A stretch of 64,000 nt of DNA from Aureimonas sp. SK2. GTDB taxonomy: Bacteria > Pseudomonadota > Alphaproteobacteria > Rhizobiales > Rhizobiaceae. Of the stretch, positions 33,347 to 43,084 are shown piece after piece (position 1 is the first letter of the stretch; each line of letters begins with the position of its first letter). The position numbers and the translations under genes are program-made. The notes beneath the pieces were generated by a model. That model was not told the origin of the DNA. It worked only from the letters and a program-made list of their open reading frames with translations, and made no database searches. The stretch spans positions 62,001 to 126,000 of the forward strand of contig NZ_JAPZDS010000011.1 in the NCBI RefSeq assembly GCF_029813115.1. Reading direction: 5' to 3'.

Positions 33347-35773
33347 TCAGGTGTGCTGCACTCCGCGCAAGGTCATAGCCAAGGAGGCGCCGGGCTCCAA
33401 GTCTTGCGCGCTGCCCTCCACGATCAGGGGGACCGCTTTCCGGTTGGCCGGGTCCGCCGAGACCGCAAGTCGCGTGCCGTCGAGCTCGATCCTGAGCGAG
33501 CTGAACCGGAACAGGACATGGGCGCGGATGCGCCCGAGGCTCGGCGGCGGGGCGGGGTCGATCCGAAGCCCTGCCTCGGATGGGCGCAGGCCAAGGAACA
33601 TGCGTTGGAGGATGTCGAGCGTCGCGGCCATCGCGCCGAGATGGACCCCTTTTTCCGTGCCCGAGTGGCCCGACTTCTCGTCCGGATGCAGGGCGTCGCG
33701 GAACATCTCCCATGCCCGCTCCGGGCGCGTGTCCAGAAGCGCCCCGGCATAGACGAGATCGGACAGGCTGGAATCGTGCGACGTGCGTTCGAAGTCGCCC
33801 TCGACCGTGCGCGCGATCGTCTCCGCCGAGACGGAACAGCCCAGGCCGGCGAGGAGTTCGACGAGTTCGGCGGTCTCGAACAGGTAGGGCAGCATGGCGA
33901 ACTGCGCCTGCTTCAAAACCTGGAAGGCGTTGACGTCGAGCCCCTGGGCCTCCAGCGACCAATCGATGCGCTCGCCCGGATGCCCGGCCTCGTAGGCTTC
34001 GAGGTCGAAGGGTTCGAGGCGGTCGAATCCCTCGAAGGGCAGGAACAGTCCGTCGGCATCGCGCGGGAGGTGAAGCCGCGAGGCCGTGTCGCGCCAGCGG
34101 TCGAATTCCTCGTCGGCCAGGCGCAGCTTGGAGCGGATGGCGTCGCGGTCGCAGGCCGGCAGGTGATCCAGCACCTCCGCGGCGCGACGCAGCGTCCAGG
34201 CGGCCATGACGTTGGTGTAGACGTTGTCGGCTAGGCCCGGCTCGTCCGCGTCGGGATAGCGCGTGTGGAATTCGTCGGGTCCGACGATGCCGCGAAGGGT
34301 GAGGCGTCCCGCATGCTCGGGATGGGGCTCGGCCAGCGCGGCCCAGGCGCGCGCCACCTCGATCAGCATCTCCGCGCCGTAGCCGGCCATGAAGTCGAGG
34401 TCGCGGGTCGCGATGTAATATTGCCAGACATTGTAGGCGACGGCCGAGCCGACATGGAACTGCAGCCGCGTGTCGTCGCGGTGCCAGCGTCCCGACATCG
34501 GGTTTTCCTGAAAGGCCGGTGTTTCCTCGAAGCCGGCGGCTCCGCTGCGCCAGGGATAAAGCGCGCCGGTCGCCCCCCGTTCGGCCGCGCGCATCCGCGC
34601 CGCGCCGAGACGCCGCGCCCGGTGGATCAGCGCCGAGCGCGCGACCTCGGGAAAGCGCAGGCTGAGGAACGGAAAGGACAGCGTCTCGTCCCAGAAGATC
34701 TGGCCGTGATAGGCCTCCTGCCAGCCCCGCGACGGGATGCCGGCGTCATAGGCGGTGCCGTGCGGCGAGGCGGTCTGCAGCAGGTGGAAGGCGTGGAGTG
34801 CCGCGGCGCGCGCGAGGTTGTCGTTGTCGATCCGGAGGTCGGAGCGGTGCCAAAGCTGCGCCCAGGCGCGCTCGTGGTCGTCGCGCAGCCGGTCGAAGTC
34901 CGGGGCACGGCAGGCGGATTCCCGCGCGGCGTCGGCGGGCGATCCGATCGCGTCGTCCCGGCCGGTGTAGACGGCGCCGATCTTCTCCACCGTCACCGCC
35001 AAGCCGACGCTGACGGCGACCGTCGCCCGGTGGCCGAAACCCGCCTGCCGTTCGATCGGGACGAGCCGCGTGCCAGGCGCGATCCAGGTGCGCGCGGCCA
35101 CGGCGACCCGCACACCGGTGCCCAGCGTTTCCGCCTCGACGAGGAGGCATTCCTCCGTGGGCCACGAGGCCCGAAGAATGCGGACGGCCTCGGGATCGTA
35201 ACCGCCTTCGGTCACGGCGAGCTCGTTCACCGGATCGGTCCCGATGCCGGACCGGATCTCCAGTGTACCGGACCAGTTGAGCGGGGTGGCGCGCGTGCGC
35301 AGGGCGGCGAGATGGGGCGCGGCCATGGAGACGAAGCGCTGTTCCTCGATCAGCGTCTCGCGCCCCGCCTCGTCGCGCAGCGAAAGGGTGCGGGTCAGGA
35401 GGCCCGAGCGCATGTCGAGGCTCTGGCGATAGGACAGGATCTCCGCCGTATCGGGCGACAGAACCGTCTCGCTCCCTTCGATCGAGAAGGCGAGCGGCAG
35501 CCAGTCCGGGAGATTGGCGAGGCTGTCCACCGCCACATCCTCGCCTTCGACCCGGCCCGTCAGCCGCGCGTAGATCCCGGCTCGGTAGGAGCCGGGATAG
35601 TGGCGTTCGCCCCGCGGGCATTCGGGCGCACTCGATCGGCAGTGGAGGACGCCGTTGCCGAGCGAGAGAAGCGACTCCCGTCGCCGCTCGTCCTCCGGGT
35701 CGTAGTGGTCGAAGACGATCTCGAAGGCGCCGCTCGGCGCGGTTTCGGAGGGCTGCGGGAACTCGAAGGTCAC
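33347..35773 (-). CDS. Glycoside hydrolase family 65 disaccharide phosphorylase
   Basis: An 808-residue GH65 enzyme, which splits alpha-linked glucose disaccharides (trehalose, maltose, kojibiose or nigerose) with phosphate, releasing beta-glucose 1-phosphate. Order: N-terminal beta-sandwich (about 1-280), linker helices, (alpha/alpha)6 barrel (about 310-680) and a small C-terminal domain. The catalytic acid is Glu501 in GIVGPDEFHTRYPD. HGQIFWDETLSFPFL matches the family core. The disaccharide cannot be deduced. It heads an operon with beta-PGM, DeoR, Gfo/Idh/MocA and esterase genes; no sugar transporter is present here. Confidence 0.92.
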   Translation of the reverse strand: MTFEFPQPSETAPSGAFEIVFDHYDPEDERRRESLLSLGNGVLHCRSSAPECPRGERHYPGSYRAGIYARLTGRVEGEDVAVDSLANLPDWLPLAFSIEGSETVLSPDTAEILSYRQSLDMRSGLLTRTLSLRDEAGRETLIEEQRFVSMAAPHLAALRTRATPLNWSGTLEIRSGIGTDPVNELAVTEGGYDPEAVRILRASWPTEECLLVEAETLGTGVRVAVAARTWIAPGTRLVPIERQAGFGHRATVAVSVGLAVTVEKIGAVYTGRDDAIGSPADAARESACRAPDFDRLRDDHERAWAQLWHRSDLRIDNDNLARAAALHAFHLLQTASPHGTAYDAGIPSRGWQEAYHGQIFWDETLSFPFLSLRFPEVARSALIHRARRLGAARMRAAERGATGALYPWRSGAAGFEETPAFQENPMSGRWHRDDTRLQFHVGSAVAYNVWQYYIATRDLDFMAGYGAEMLIEVARAWAALAEPHPEHAGRLTLRGIVGPDEFHTRYPDADEPGLADNVYTNVMAAWTLRRAAEVLDHLPACDRDAIRSKLRLADEEFDRWRDTASRLHLPRDADGLFLPFEGFDRLEPFDLEAYEAGHPGERIDWSLEAQGLDVNAFQVLKQAQFAMLPYLFETAELVELLAGLGCSVSAETIARTVEGDFERTSHDSSLSDLVYAGALLDTRPERAWEMFRDALHPDEKSGHSGTEKGVHLGAMAATLDILQRMFLGLRPSEAGLRIDPAPPPSLGRIRAHVLFRFSSLRIELDGTRLAVSADPANRKAVPLIVEGSAQDLEPGASLAMTLRGVQHT

Positions 35774-35912
35774 AAGGCATCACCCGCTGGAGGCATTCAT
35801 GGACACCGCTCGGCGTGAGGGCCGGTAGCTGCCACGCGCATGGGGTATGCCCTATCTAGGGAGGGGCGCCGTCGCGCCAGCGCGCAACGACGCGATCGTG
35901 ATCGCCCAGCCC

Positions 35913-36443
35913 TCACTTGATGGGTCGCTTCTCCAATTTGCGGGCCAAGGTGCGCCGATGCATGCCGAGCCGCCGGGCGGCTTCGGAAATGTTGAAGTCT
36001 GTCTCGACCAGCACCTCGTGGATCCGTTCCCATTCCAGCGTCTTGATGGAGGTCGGGCGGTTGGTGAGCGGCACGTTGGCGTCGCCCGCTACCCGACCGA
36101 AAGCGGCTTCGATGTCGTCGGTGTTGGCGGGCTTGGCCAGATAGTGGCAGGCGCCGAGCTTGATAGCCTCCACCGCCGTCGCGATGCTGGCGAAGCCGGT
36201 GAGGACGACGATCAGCGTGTCCGGGTCGTGCTCGTGCAGCATCTCGACGCAGGCAAGGCCCGAGGCGCCGGCAAGCTTCAGGTCCACCACCGCGAAGCCC
36301 GGCGTGCGCTCGTCGAGAAGCGCACGCAGGCGCTCGGCGTCGGGCGCCACCACCACCTCGTACTCGCGCCGCTCGAACGAACGCTTCAGCGTCTTGGCGA
36401 AGGCTTCGTCGTCGTCCACGACCACCAGCAGGCGCTCGCTCAT
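35913..36443 (-). CDS. regA: RegA/ActR/PrrA redox response regulator
   Basis: A 176-residue response regulator: receiver domain (1-120; acidic pocket Asp10-Asp12, phosphoacceptor Asp54 in FAVVDLKLAG, Lys in YLAKP) and a C-terminal Fis-type helix-turn-helix (about 145-176, NISEAARRLGMHRRTLARKLEKRP), the highly conserved RegA/ActR DNA-binding end. The linker carries a proline stretch typical of the family. RegA homologues control respiration, nitrogen and carbon fixation in response to redox state. It overlaps the kinase gene by four bases and is the last gene of the cyo operon. Confidence 0.94.
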   Translation of the reverse strand: MSERLLVVVDDDEAFAKTLKRSFERREYEVVVAPDAERLRALLDERTPGFAVVDLKLAGASGLACVEMLHEHDPDTLIVVLTGFASIATAVEAIKLGACHYLAKPANTDDIEAAFGRVAGDANVPLTNRPTSIKTLEWERIHEVLVETDFNISEAARRLGMHRRTLARKLEKRPIK

Positions 36444-37792
36444 CGCCCTTCCTCCTCGATCGAGAGAGCGTCCAGCGGAAGCGTCAGTTCCACCATCGCG
36501 CCGCCGGCAGCGAGATTGTCGGCGCGCACGTTGCCGCCGAGCTTGCGCACTACGTTGAACACGAGGAAGAGACCCAGGCCACCGCCGAGACGGCCCTTGG
36601 TCGACTGGTACGGCCGCCCGAGCGCCGCGAGGATCGCCGGATCGAAACCCGGGCCGCGGTCCTCGATGCGCAGGCGCAGCTTGTCGCCGATGCGCGCCGC
36701 GTGAAACCGGATGAAGGTCGGCGAGACCTCGTAGGCATTGTCGAGGACGTTGAAGATGACCTGGCGCAGCGTCGATTCCGAGACGATCGGCAGATCCCGG
36801 TCGAAGCCGTTCTCGTAGTGGAGCCTGGCGCTCGGGCGCGTCGCCGACCAGTCGGCCGCGAGCCCATCGAGGAACTGGTGCATGGTCGTCAGGCCCGCCT
36901 CCAGGCCCCGTGCTTCGCCGGCCGACATCAGGATGTTGGTGACGATCGACTTGCAGCGCCGCACCTCGGCCTGCATCGCCTCGATCTCGTCCGTCAGTTC
37001 GGGATTGGCGGTCAATGCGGGCATCCGGCGCCAGTCGCCGAGGATGATCGAGAGCGTGGAAAGCGGCGTTCCGAGCTCGTGCGCGGCGCCCGAGGCGAGA
37101 AGGCCCATGCGCACGATATGGTCCTCCTCCGCCGCCTGCTGGCGCAGGTTCGCGAGCCGCGTGTCGCGCTCGCGCAGGTTCCGCCCGATCCGGGTGACGA
37201 ACACCACGAGGAGCGCCGCGTTCAGGGCGAAGCAGATCAGCATGCCGATGATGTGGAGATCCATCAGCCCGACGCCGTTCTGGCTGGCGAAGACGAGCGG
37301 CCGGTAGCCCACCGTCAGCCCGGCGAAGCAGAGCACCGTGATCAGGACGAGCGCGATGGAGAACCAGGGGGTGAGCAGCACCGCGCCCAGCGTCACCTGA
37401 AGGAGATAGAGCGAGGTGAACGGATTGGTGGCGCCGCCGCTGAGGTAGAGCTGCGCCGTCAGACCCGCGACATCGAAGAGCAGCGCGGCGAAGAGCTCGA
37501 GATTGCTCACCCCGAGCCGCAGGCGCAGCCGGAGGAGGCTCGCCAGGTTCAGAAGCACGAGGCCGAGAATCACCGCCATCATGGGCAGGACCGGCAGGTC
37601 GACGCCGAGGAACTGCGTGACGACGAGGATGCTGGCGACTTGCCCGGCGGCGGCCAGCCAGCGGAGCTGGATCAGCAGGAGGAGGTTCTTGCGCCCCGCC
37701 GCGTCCTCCAGCGGCATGCCGCCCCCAAGTCGCGCGCGCATGCGCGCCAAGCGTGTCGGCGGCGGCGAGACGGTGGCCGGCGCGGTGCTCAT
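36440..37792 (-). CDS. regB: RegB/ActS/PrrB redox sensor histidine kinase
   Basis: A 450-residue redox sensor kinase with six transmembrane helices (about 40-205), the quinone-binding motif GGATNPF (119-125), the dimerisation/phosphorylation box LLASGAAHELGTPLSTL (His238), the redox-active cysteine in EVRRCKSIV (Cys280, equivalent to Cys265 in Rhodobacter capsulatus RegB) and an HATPase domain (N-box NVLDNAYE, GGLGLFLV). It senses the quinone pool and cytosolic redox state and phosphorylates RegA. Its start overlaps the SURF1 stop by four bases. Confidence 0.94.
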   Translation of the reverse strand: MSTAPATVSPPPTRLARMRARLGGGMPLEDAAGRKNLLLLIQLRWLAAAGQVASILVVTQFLGVDLPVLPMMAVILGLVLLNLASLLRLRLRLGVSNLELFAALLFDVAGLTAQLYLSGGATNPFTSLYLLQVTLGAVLLTPWFSIALVLITVLCFAGLTVGYRPLVFASQNGVGLMDLHIIGMLICFALNAALLVVFVTRIGRNLRERDTRLANLRQQAAEEDHIVRMGLLASGAAHELGTPLSTLSIILGDWRRMPALTANPELTDEIEAMQAEVRRCKSIVTNILMSAGEARGLEAGLTTMHQFLDGLAADWSATRPSARLHYENGFDRDLPIVSESTLRQVIFNVLDNAYEVSPTFIRFHAARIGDKLRLRIEDRGPGFDPAILAALGRPYQSTKGRLGGGLGLFLVFNVVRKLGGNVRADNLAAGGAMVELTLPLDALSIEEEGR

Positions 37793-38592
37793 GCCGGCGC
37801 TCCGTCCCGCGGAGGCGCCCGGCGGCGGCGGATTTCGTCGCGGGCGACCCAGGCGCCGGCGCCCGCCAGCATGGCGGCCAACGTGAACCAGGTCAGCGCG
37901 TAGACCAGGTGATGGTTGCGGAAGGCGACGACCGTCAGACCGCCGACAGGCATTCCGCCGGGCGTCTCGCCGGCTGCCTGGTCGACGAAGAACGGGGCGA
38001 CCGGGCCGAGGTCGCGAGCGGCGGCGATGGCGGCGACGTCGCGCGAGAACCAGCGGTCGCCCTCAGGATCGTTGGAGCGCAGGAACGCGCCGCCGGGCTC
38101 GGTCAGGCGCAGGAGGCCGGTGACGGAAACGGGACCCGGCACCTGACCTTCGGCCCGCGTCGCGGGATCGCGGCGCTCGGGCGGGACGAAGCCGCGATTG
38201 ACGAGAACCGTCGTGCCGTCCGGCGAAACGAGGGGCGTGAGGACCCAGAAACCTGCGCCGCGTTCGGTCAGGGCTTGAACCAGCGTCTCGTGGTCGTGCC
38301 TGAACGTGCCTTCCACACGGACGCGGCGATATTCTTCCGCCTCGCCGTCGAAGGCGGCCCATTGTGCCGGGGAGGGAGGGGGCGCGGGCGGCGCATGGAT
38401 GCGGGCCTCCACCCGCTCGATCAGGTCGAGCTTCCAGTGGAGGCGCTGCACCTGCCAGACACCCAGGGCCATCAGCACGGCGAAGACCACGAGCCCCGCC
38501 GCACCGAGAATCAAGAGGGAGAGGCGACCGCGAGGCCGCACCGCCCGTTCCATGCGGTCCGGCCCCGGCGCCGGGCGCCGGGGAGCCGTCAC
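37789..38592 (-). CDS. SURF1 family oxidase assembly protein
   Basis: A 267-residue protein with two transmembrane helices (about 25-45 and 232-250) and the SURF1 domain between them: LGVWQVQRLHWK, EEYRRVRVEGTF, WVLTPLVSPDGTTVLVNRGFVP and the C-terminal YALTWFTLA. SURF1 inserts heme into subunit I of heme-copper oxidases. In Paracoccus two paralogues serve the cytochrome c and quinol oxidases separately; position directly after cyoD suggests this is the quinol-oxidase form. It overlaps both neighbours by four bases. Confidence 0.92.
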   Translation of the reverse strand: MTAPRRPAPGPDRMERAVRPRGRLSLLILGAAGLVVFAVLMALGVWQVQRLHWKLDLIERVEARIHAPPAPPPSPAQWAAFDGEAEEYRRVRVEGTFRHDHETLVQALTERGAGFWVLTPLVSPDGTTVLVNRGFVPPERRDPATRAEGQVPGPVSVTGLLRLTEPGGAFLRSNDPEGDRWFSRDVAAIAAARDLGPVAPFFVDQAAGETPGGMPVGGLTVVAFRNHHLVYALTWFTLAAMLAGAGAWVARDEIRRRRAPPRDGAPA

Positions 38593-38975
38593 GGCATCTG
38601 GCTCATGTCGTGCTGCATCGCCGGCATCATGTTGGTGTTCAGGTGGTACATGACCCAGAGCGAACCCGCGATGGTGATGGCGAGGATCACCACGGTGAAG
38701 ATGAGCGCGAGCATGTTCCAGCCGCCCTCGGATTTCGTGTTCATGTGCAGGAAGTAGACCATGTGGACGACGATCTGCACCGCGCCGAGGCCCATGATCA
38801 GAAAGACCGTGAGGTTGCGGCTGTCGAGCACGTCTCCCATCACCAGCCAGAAGGGGATGGCGGTCAGGATGACGGAGAGGACGAAGCCCGTCAGATATCC
38901 CTTGAACGTGCCGTGGCCGGCCGCGTGGTCGTCGTGGAGAACCTCGACCTGCGCGCCGTGATGATGCTCGGTCAT
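38589..38975 (-). CDS. cyoD: Cytochrome bo3 quinol oxidase subunit IV
   Basis: A 128-residue subunit with three transmembrane helices and the CyoD pattern [22 protein letters not shown] and HMVYFLHMN. The short N-terminus is His-rich ([20 protein letters not shown]). The ATG at 38975 overlaps the cyoC stop by four bases; a longer frame upstream is only a shadow of cyoC. Subunit IV supports assembly of the CuB centre in subunit I. Confidence 0.93.
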   Translation of the reverse strand: MTEHHHGAQVEVLHDDHAAGHGTFKGYLTGFVLSVILTAIPFWLVMGDVLDSRNLTVFLIMGLGAVQIVVHMVYFLHMNTKSEGGWNMLALIFTVVILAITIAGSLWVMYHLNTNMMPAMQHDMSQMP

Positions 38976-39610
38976 ACCATCGACCCCATCAGATAGACGA
39001 AGGAGAAGACGCCGATCCAGACGACGTCGAGGAAGTGCCAGAACATGGACAGGCACATGAGGCGGCGGCGGTTTTCCGGGATCAGGCCCTTCCAGGCCAC
39101 CTGGATCATCAGCACCACCAGCCACAGGGCGCCGAAGGCCACGTGCAGGGCGTGGGTGCCCACCAGCGCGAAGAATGAGGACAGGAAGGCCGAGCGCTGC
39201 GGCCCCGCGCCGATCTCGATCAGGTGGTGGAACTCGTAGGTGGTGATGCCGAGGAAGCCGAGGCCGAAGACACCGGTCACGCCGAGCCAGGCCAGCGTCA
39301 GCCCCTTGGTGCCCTTCTCCATGGCCAGCATCGCCATGCCGTAGGTGATCGACGACACGAGGAGGAGGCCGGTGGCGAGCGCCACGAGTTCCAGTTCGAA
39401 GAGGTCGGCCCCGGAGGGACCGGCCGCGAAGGAGCGTCCGTAGACGCCGTAGCAGGCGAAGAGGACCGCGAAGATCAGGCAGTCGCTCATGAGGTAGAGC
39501 CAGAAGCCGAGCAGCGTGCCGCCCTCGGCGTGGCCGTCCTCTTCCGCGACGTAGAACTTCAGCTCGTTCTCGTCCTTGCCGGAGGCGGAGATCGCGTGTG
39601 CCGTGGCCAT
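38972..39610 (-). CDS. cyoC: Cytochrome bo3 quinol oxidase subunit III
   Basis: A 212-residue heme-copper oxidase subunit III with five transmembrane helices ([30 protein letters not shown]...; [41 protein letters not shown]). The conserved Glu and His of the family lipid/proton site are within the helices. The N-terminus precedes the first helix by about 30 residues. It starts three bases after the cyoB stop and overlaps cyoD by four bases. Confidence 0.94.
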   Translation of the reverse strand: MATAHAISASGKDENELKFYVAEEDGHAEGGTLLGFWLYLMSDCLIFAVLFACYGVYGRSFAAGPSGADLFELELVALATGLLLVSSITYGMAMLAMEKGTKGLTLAWLGVTGVFGLGFLGITTYEFHHLIEIGAGPQRSAFLSSFFALVGTHALHVAFGALWLVVLMIQVAWKGLIPENRRRLMCLSMFWHFLDVVWIGVFSFVYLMGSMV

Positions 39611-39613
39611 GCT

Positions 39614-41620
39614 TCAGACCCCCGCCGTCGTCAGGAGCTGGGTACGCTCCTGTTCTGCCCGCGCCACGTCATCGGCCGGGATGTAGTAGTCGCGCTTGTA
39701 GTTGAAGCTGTGCGCGATCGAGAAGACGACGATGCCGACGAAGGACAGGGCGGCGAGCCACCACATGTACCAGACCAGCCCGAAGCCGCAGGCCACGGCC
39801 AACGCCGAGAGGATCACGCCGGCGCCCGTGTTCTTGGGCATGTGGATCGGGCGGAAGCCTTCCAGCGGACGGGCATAGCCGCGACGCTTCATGTCCCACC
39901 AGGCGTCGCCGTCGTGGATCATCGGCGTGAAGGCGAAGTTGTAGACCGGCGGGGGCGAGGAGGTCGCCCATTCCAGCGTGCGGCCGCCCCACGGATCGCC
40001 CGTCAGGTCGCGCAGCTCGTGCCGGTTCTTGATGCTCACGTAGATCTGGATGAGGAACGAGGCGATGCCGAGCGCCACCAGGAAGGCGCCGAAGGCGGCG
40101 ATCACGAACCAGATCTGCAGCGAGGGGTCCTCGAAGTGGTTGACGCGGCGCGTCACGCCCATGAGGCCGAGCACGTAGAGCGGGGCGAAGGCGAACCAGA
40201 AGCCGGTCAGCCAGAACCAGAAGCTCATCTTGCCCCAGAACTCGTCGAGCTTGAAGCCGAAAGCCTTGGGCCACCAGTAGTTCACGCCGGCGAAGAGGCC
40301 GAACAGGACGCCGCCGATGATGACGTTGTGGAAGTGCGCCACCAGGAACAGCGAGTTGTGCAGAACGAAGTCGGCCGGGGGCACCGCGAGGAGGACGCCC
40401 GTCATGCCGCCGATCACGAAGGTGACCATGAAGCCCATGGTCCAGAGCATCGGCACCTCGAAGCGGATGCGCCCGCGATACATCGTGAACAGCCAGTTGA
40501 AGATCTTGGCGCCCGTCGGGATCGAGATGATCATCGTCGTGATGCCGAAGAAGGAGTTCACGCTGGCGCCCGAACCCATCGTGAAGAAGTGGTGCAGCCA
40601 CACGAGGTAGGACAGGATCGTGATGACGACGGTCGCGTAGACCATCGAGGCGTAGCCGAAGAGGCGCTTGGAGGAATAGGTCGAGACGACCTCGGAGAAG
40701 ATGCCGAAGGCCGGCAGGATCAGGATGTAGACCTCCGGGTGGCCCCAGATCCAGATGAGGTTGACGTACATCATCGGATTGCCGCCGAGATCGTTCGAGA
40801 AGAAGTTCGTCCCGACGTAGCGATCCAGCGAAAGAAGGGTGAGCACCGCCGTCAGCACCGGGAAGGCGGCGACGATGAGCACGTTGGTGCAGAGCGAGGT
40901 CCAGGTGAAGACGGGCATCTTCATCATGGTCATGCCGGGGGCGCGCATCTTCACGATCGTCACGATCAGGTTGATGCCCGACAGAAGCGTCCCGACGCCC
41001 GCGATCTGCAGCGCCCAGATGTAGTAGTCGACGCCGACGCCCGGCGAATAGGCCGGTCCCGACAGGGGCGGCATCGCCAGCCAGCCGGTGCGCGCGAACT
41101 CGCCGATGAAGAGCGAGAACATCACCATCACCGCGCCGCCGACCGTCATCCAGAACGAGAAGTTGTTCAGGAAGGGGAAGGCCACGTCCCGCGTGCCGAT
41201 CTGCAGCGGAACGACGTAGTTCATCAGGCCGGTGATGAACGGCATCGCCACGAAGAAAATCATGATCACGCCGTGGGCGGTGAAGATCTGGTCGTAGTGG
41301 TGCGGCGGCAGATAGCCCTCGTTGGCGCCGAAGGCGATGGCCTGCTGGATGCGCATGAGGATGGCGTCGGAGAAGCCGCGCAGCAGCATCACGATCGCCA
41401 GGATGCAGTACATGATGCCGATCTTCTTGTGGTCGACGGTCGTGAACCACTCCGTCCAGAGATAGCCCCACAGGCGGTAGTAGGTGATCGCGCTGACCAG
41501 CGCGATGCCGCCGATCGCCACCACCGCGAAGGTCACGACCAGGATGGGATCGTAGTAGGGGATGGCATCGAGCGACAGGCGCCCGAAGACCAGTTGCTGG
41601 AGATCCATATTGGAAAACAT
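39614..41620 (-). CDS. cyoB: Cytochrome bo3 quinol oxidase subunit I
   Basis: A 668-residue subunit I of a heme-copper quinol oxidase. The quinol site [10 protein letters not shown] (matching Arg71 and Asp75 of E. coli), the low-spin heme His in YDQIFTAHG, CuB and the His-Tyr cross-link in [17 protein letters not shown], the WLHHFF pair and the heme ligands in [15 protein letters not shown] are all present; the D- and K-channel residues lie in the usual helices. Fourteen to fifteen transmembrane segments, as in E. coli CyoB. It oxidises ubiquinol and pumps protons. Confidence 0.96.
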   Translation of the reverse strand: MFSNMDLQQLVFGRLSLDAIPYYDPILVVTFAVVAIGGIALVSAITYYRLWGYLWTEWFTTVDHKKIGIMYCILAIVMLLRGFSDAILMRIQQAIAFGANEGYLPPHHYDQIFTAHGVIMIFFVAMPFITGLMNYVVPLQIGTRDVAFPFLNNFSFWMTVGGAVMVMFSLFIGEFARTGWLAMPPLSGPAYSPGVGVDYYIWALQIAGVGTLLSGINLIVTIVKMRAPGMTMMKMPVFTWTSLCTNVLIVAAFPVLTAVLTLLSLDRYVGTNFFSNDLGGNPMMYVNLIWIWGHPEVYILILPAFGIFSEVVSTYSSKRLFGYASMVYATVVITILSYLVWLHHFFTMGSGASVNSFFGITTMIISIPTGAKIFNWLFTMYRGRIRFEVPMLWTMGFMVTFVIGGMTGVLLAVPPADFVLHNSLFLVAHFHNVIIGGVLFGLFAGVNYWWPKAFGFKLDEFWGKMSFWFWLTGFWFAFAPLYVLGLMGVTRRVNHFEDPSLQIWFVIAAFGAFLVALGIASFLIQIYVSIKNRHELRDLTGDPWGGRTLEWATSSPPPVYNFAFTPMIHDGDAWWDMKRRGYARPLEGFRPIHMPKNTGAGVILSALAVACGFGLVWYMWWLAALSFVGIVVFSIAHSFNYKRDYYIPADDVARAEQERTQLLTTAGV

Positions 41621-41682
41621 CGGTCGGATCCGCTGACTCGCGCTGGGCCGGTCCGGAGCGGTCGTCCGCCCCGGCGTCTCGA

Positions 41683-42906
41683 TCAGTTCGTCTGGTTCAA
41701 TTGGTTCGGGGCGATGTCGCCGCCGGATTGGCCACCGTGGCCCTCATGGCCGTCGTGGCCCTCATGCTCCGAACTGCCGGTCTGGCCGGCCGGCGCGCCC
41801 TGCGGCGCGACACCGTCCGGAGTTTCCTGCGAACGGGCACCCCGGCCCGAGGCGGGGAAGGTCGCGCCCGGCTCCTCGGTGCCGCCGGCCGCGCCGGCAT
41901 AGCCCGAAGGACCGTGGCCCGCCCCGTCGTGGCTGCGGTGGCCGTCGTAGACCAGCCGATCGCGGATGTCGGCGCTGTCGCGGCCGCCGCCGCCCTGCAT
42001 GTCGATATGCATCATCTCGTTCATGCACATCTTGCCCGGGGCCACGCACATGTTGAGGATCGCCTGGTAGAGGCCGTCCTCCACGGACGAGTAGTAGTGG
42101 ACCGGCTCCGCTTCGCTCGGCTTCTCCAGCTCCATGTAGAGCGCACGATCGAGCGGACGGCCTTCGGCCCGCACCTTCTCGACCCAGGCGTCGAACTCGC
42201 CCTGCTCGAGGCCGTGGAACTTGAAGTGCATGTTGGAGAAGCCGGCGCCGGAATAGTTGCCGGAAATGCCGCCGTAGACGCCGGGCTCGTTGATCACGGC
42301 GTGCAGCTTCGTCTCCATGCCGGGCATCGTGTAGATCATGCCGGCCAGCGCGGGCACGTAGAACGTGTTCATGATCGCGCTGGACGTCAGCTTGAAGTTG
42401 ATCGGCCGGTCCACGGGCGCGGCGAGCTCGTTGATCGTCGCGATGCCGTATTCGGGATAAAGGAACATCCACTTCCAGTCGAGCGCGACGACCTCGACGG
42501 TGATCGGGGGCGTCTCGGCCGTCACGGGGCGGGCGGCGTCGATGCGGTCCAGCGGCCGATAGGGGTCGAGGAGGTGGGTCGAAATCCAGGTGATGGCGCC
42601 GAGCGCGATGATGATCATCAGCGGCGCGGTCCAGATCAGCACCTCGAGGCGCGTCGAATGATGCCAGTCCCCGTCGTACTTCGCGTCCGGGTTGCCGGCG
42701 CGGTAGCGCCAGGCGAACCAGAAGGTCGCCGCGATCACCGGCACGATGATCAGAAGCATCAGGCCGGTGGAGATGAGGATCAGGTTGGCCTGCTGGTTGG
42801 CGATATAGCCCGACGGGTTCATCACCACGAGGTTGCAGCCGCCCAGCAGCAGCAGGAGCGGAAGCAGAACAAGCGCGCGCACGGATCTCTGGAGCAAAAC
42901 GACCAT
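41683..42906 (-). CDS. cyoA: Cytochrome bo3 quinol oxidase subunit II with His-rich C-terminal extension
   Basis: A 407-residue subunit II. A lipoprotein signal (lipobox LGGC, Cys24), two transmembrane helices (about 40-65 and 90-110) and a cupredoxin domain lacking the CuA ligands, as expected of quinol oxidases, with [19 protein letters not shown]. The C-terminal 80 or so residues extend beyond E. coli CyoA (315 aa) and are rich in Gly, Pro, Asp and His, ending [18 protein letters not shown]. The ATG at 42906 has GGGA nine bases upstream; an open frame reaching 43119 would overlap the divergent MFS gene and is rejected. First gene of the operon. Confidence 0.93.
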   Translation of the reverse strand: MVVLLQRSVRALVLLPLLLLLGGCNLVVMNPSGYIANQQANLILISTGLMLLIIVPVIAATFWFAWRYRAGNPDAKYDGDWHHSTRLEVLIWTAPLMIIIALGAITWISTHLLDPYRPLDRIDAARPVTAETPPITVEVVALDWKWMFLYPEYGIATINELAAPVDRPINFKLTSSAIMNTFYVPALAGMIYTMPGMETKLHAVINEPGVYGGISGNYSGAGFSNMHFKFHGLEQGEFDAWVEKVRAEGRPLDRALYMELEKPSEAEPVHYYSSVEDGLYQAILNMCVAPGKMCMNEMMHIDMQGGGGRDSADIRDRLVYDGHRSHDGAGHGPSGYAGAAGGTEEPGATFPASGRGARSQETPDGVAPQGAPAGQTGSSEHEGHDGHEGHGGQSGGDIAPNQLNQTN

Positions 42907-42959
42907 CTCAGTCCCGATGTCTTGTTGCGCGATGTATGTTTTGCAATGCGGAATGGGGA

Positions 42960-42976
42960 TTGGACGTTTTGTCCAA
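42960..42976. promoter_or_regulatory. Perfect palindrome TTGGAC-N5-GTCCAA upstream of cyoA
   Basis: A 6-5-6 inverted repeat in the 178-base gap between cyoA and the divergent MFS gene, about 55 bases before the cyoA ATG. It is a good operator candidate for either promoter. The TTG and CAA ends recall FNR-family sites but the spacing is wrong (N11 between TTG and CAA rather than N8). A looser repeat, CGAATA-N14-TATTCG (42992-43017), lies nearer the MFS side. Confidence 0.4.
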
Positions 42977-43084
42977 CCGCGCTCCGTTTGACGAATATGC
43001 GGCGGCCGACCTATTCGACATCGTAGCACGCCATATTTTTCGCGGGCGGGCCCCCTCGCGCCCTTAAACAGCAGGAGCTGCGGC

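Noticed and set aside
39224-41902. An 892-codon open frame on the plus strand opposite cyoB and cyoC
   Set aside because: Antisense shadow of conserved respiratory genes in high-G+C DNA; its amino-acid make-up (His/Asp/Arg-rich) has no recognisable fold and no ribosome-binding site.
42960-42976. FNR/FixK box upstream of cyoA
   Set aside because: TTG and CAA are separated by 11 bases, not 8 as in FNR/FixK sites; kept only as an unnamed palindrome.
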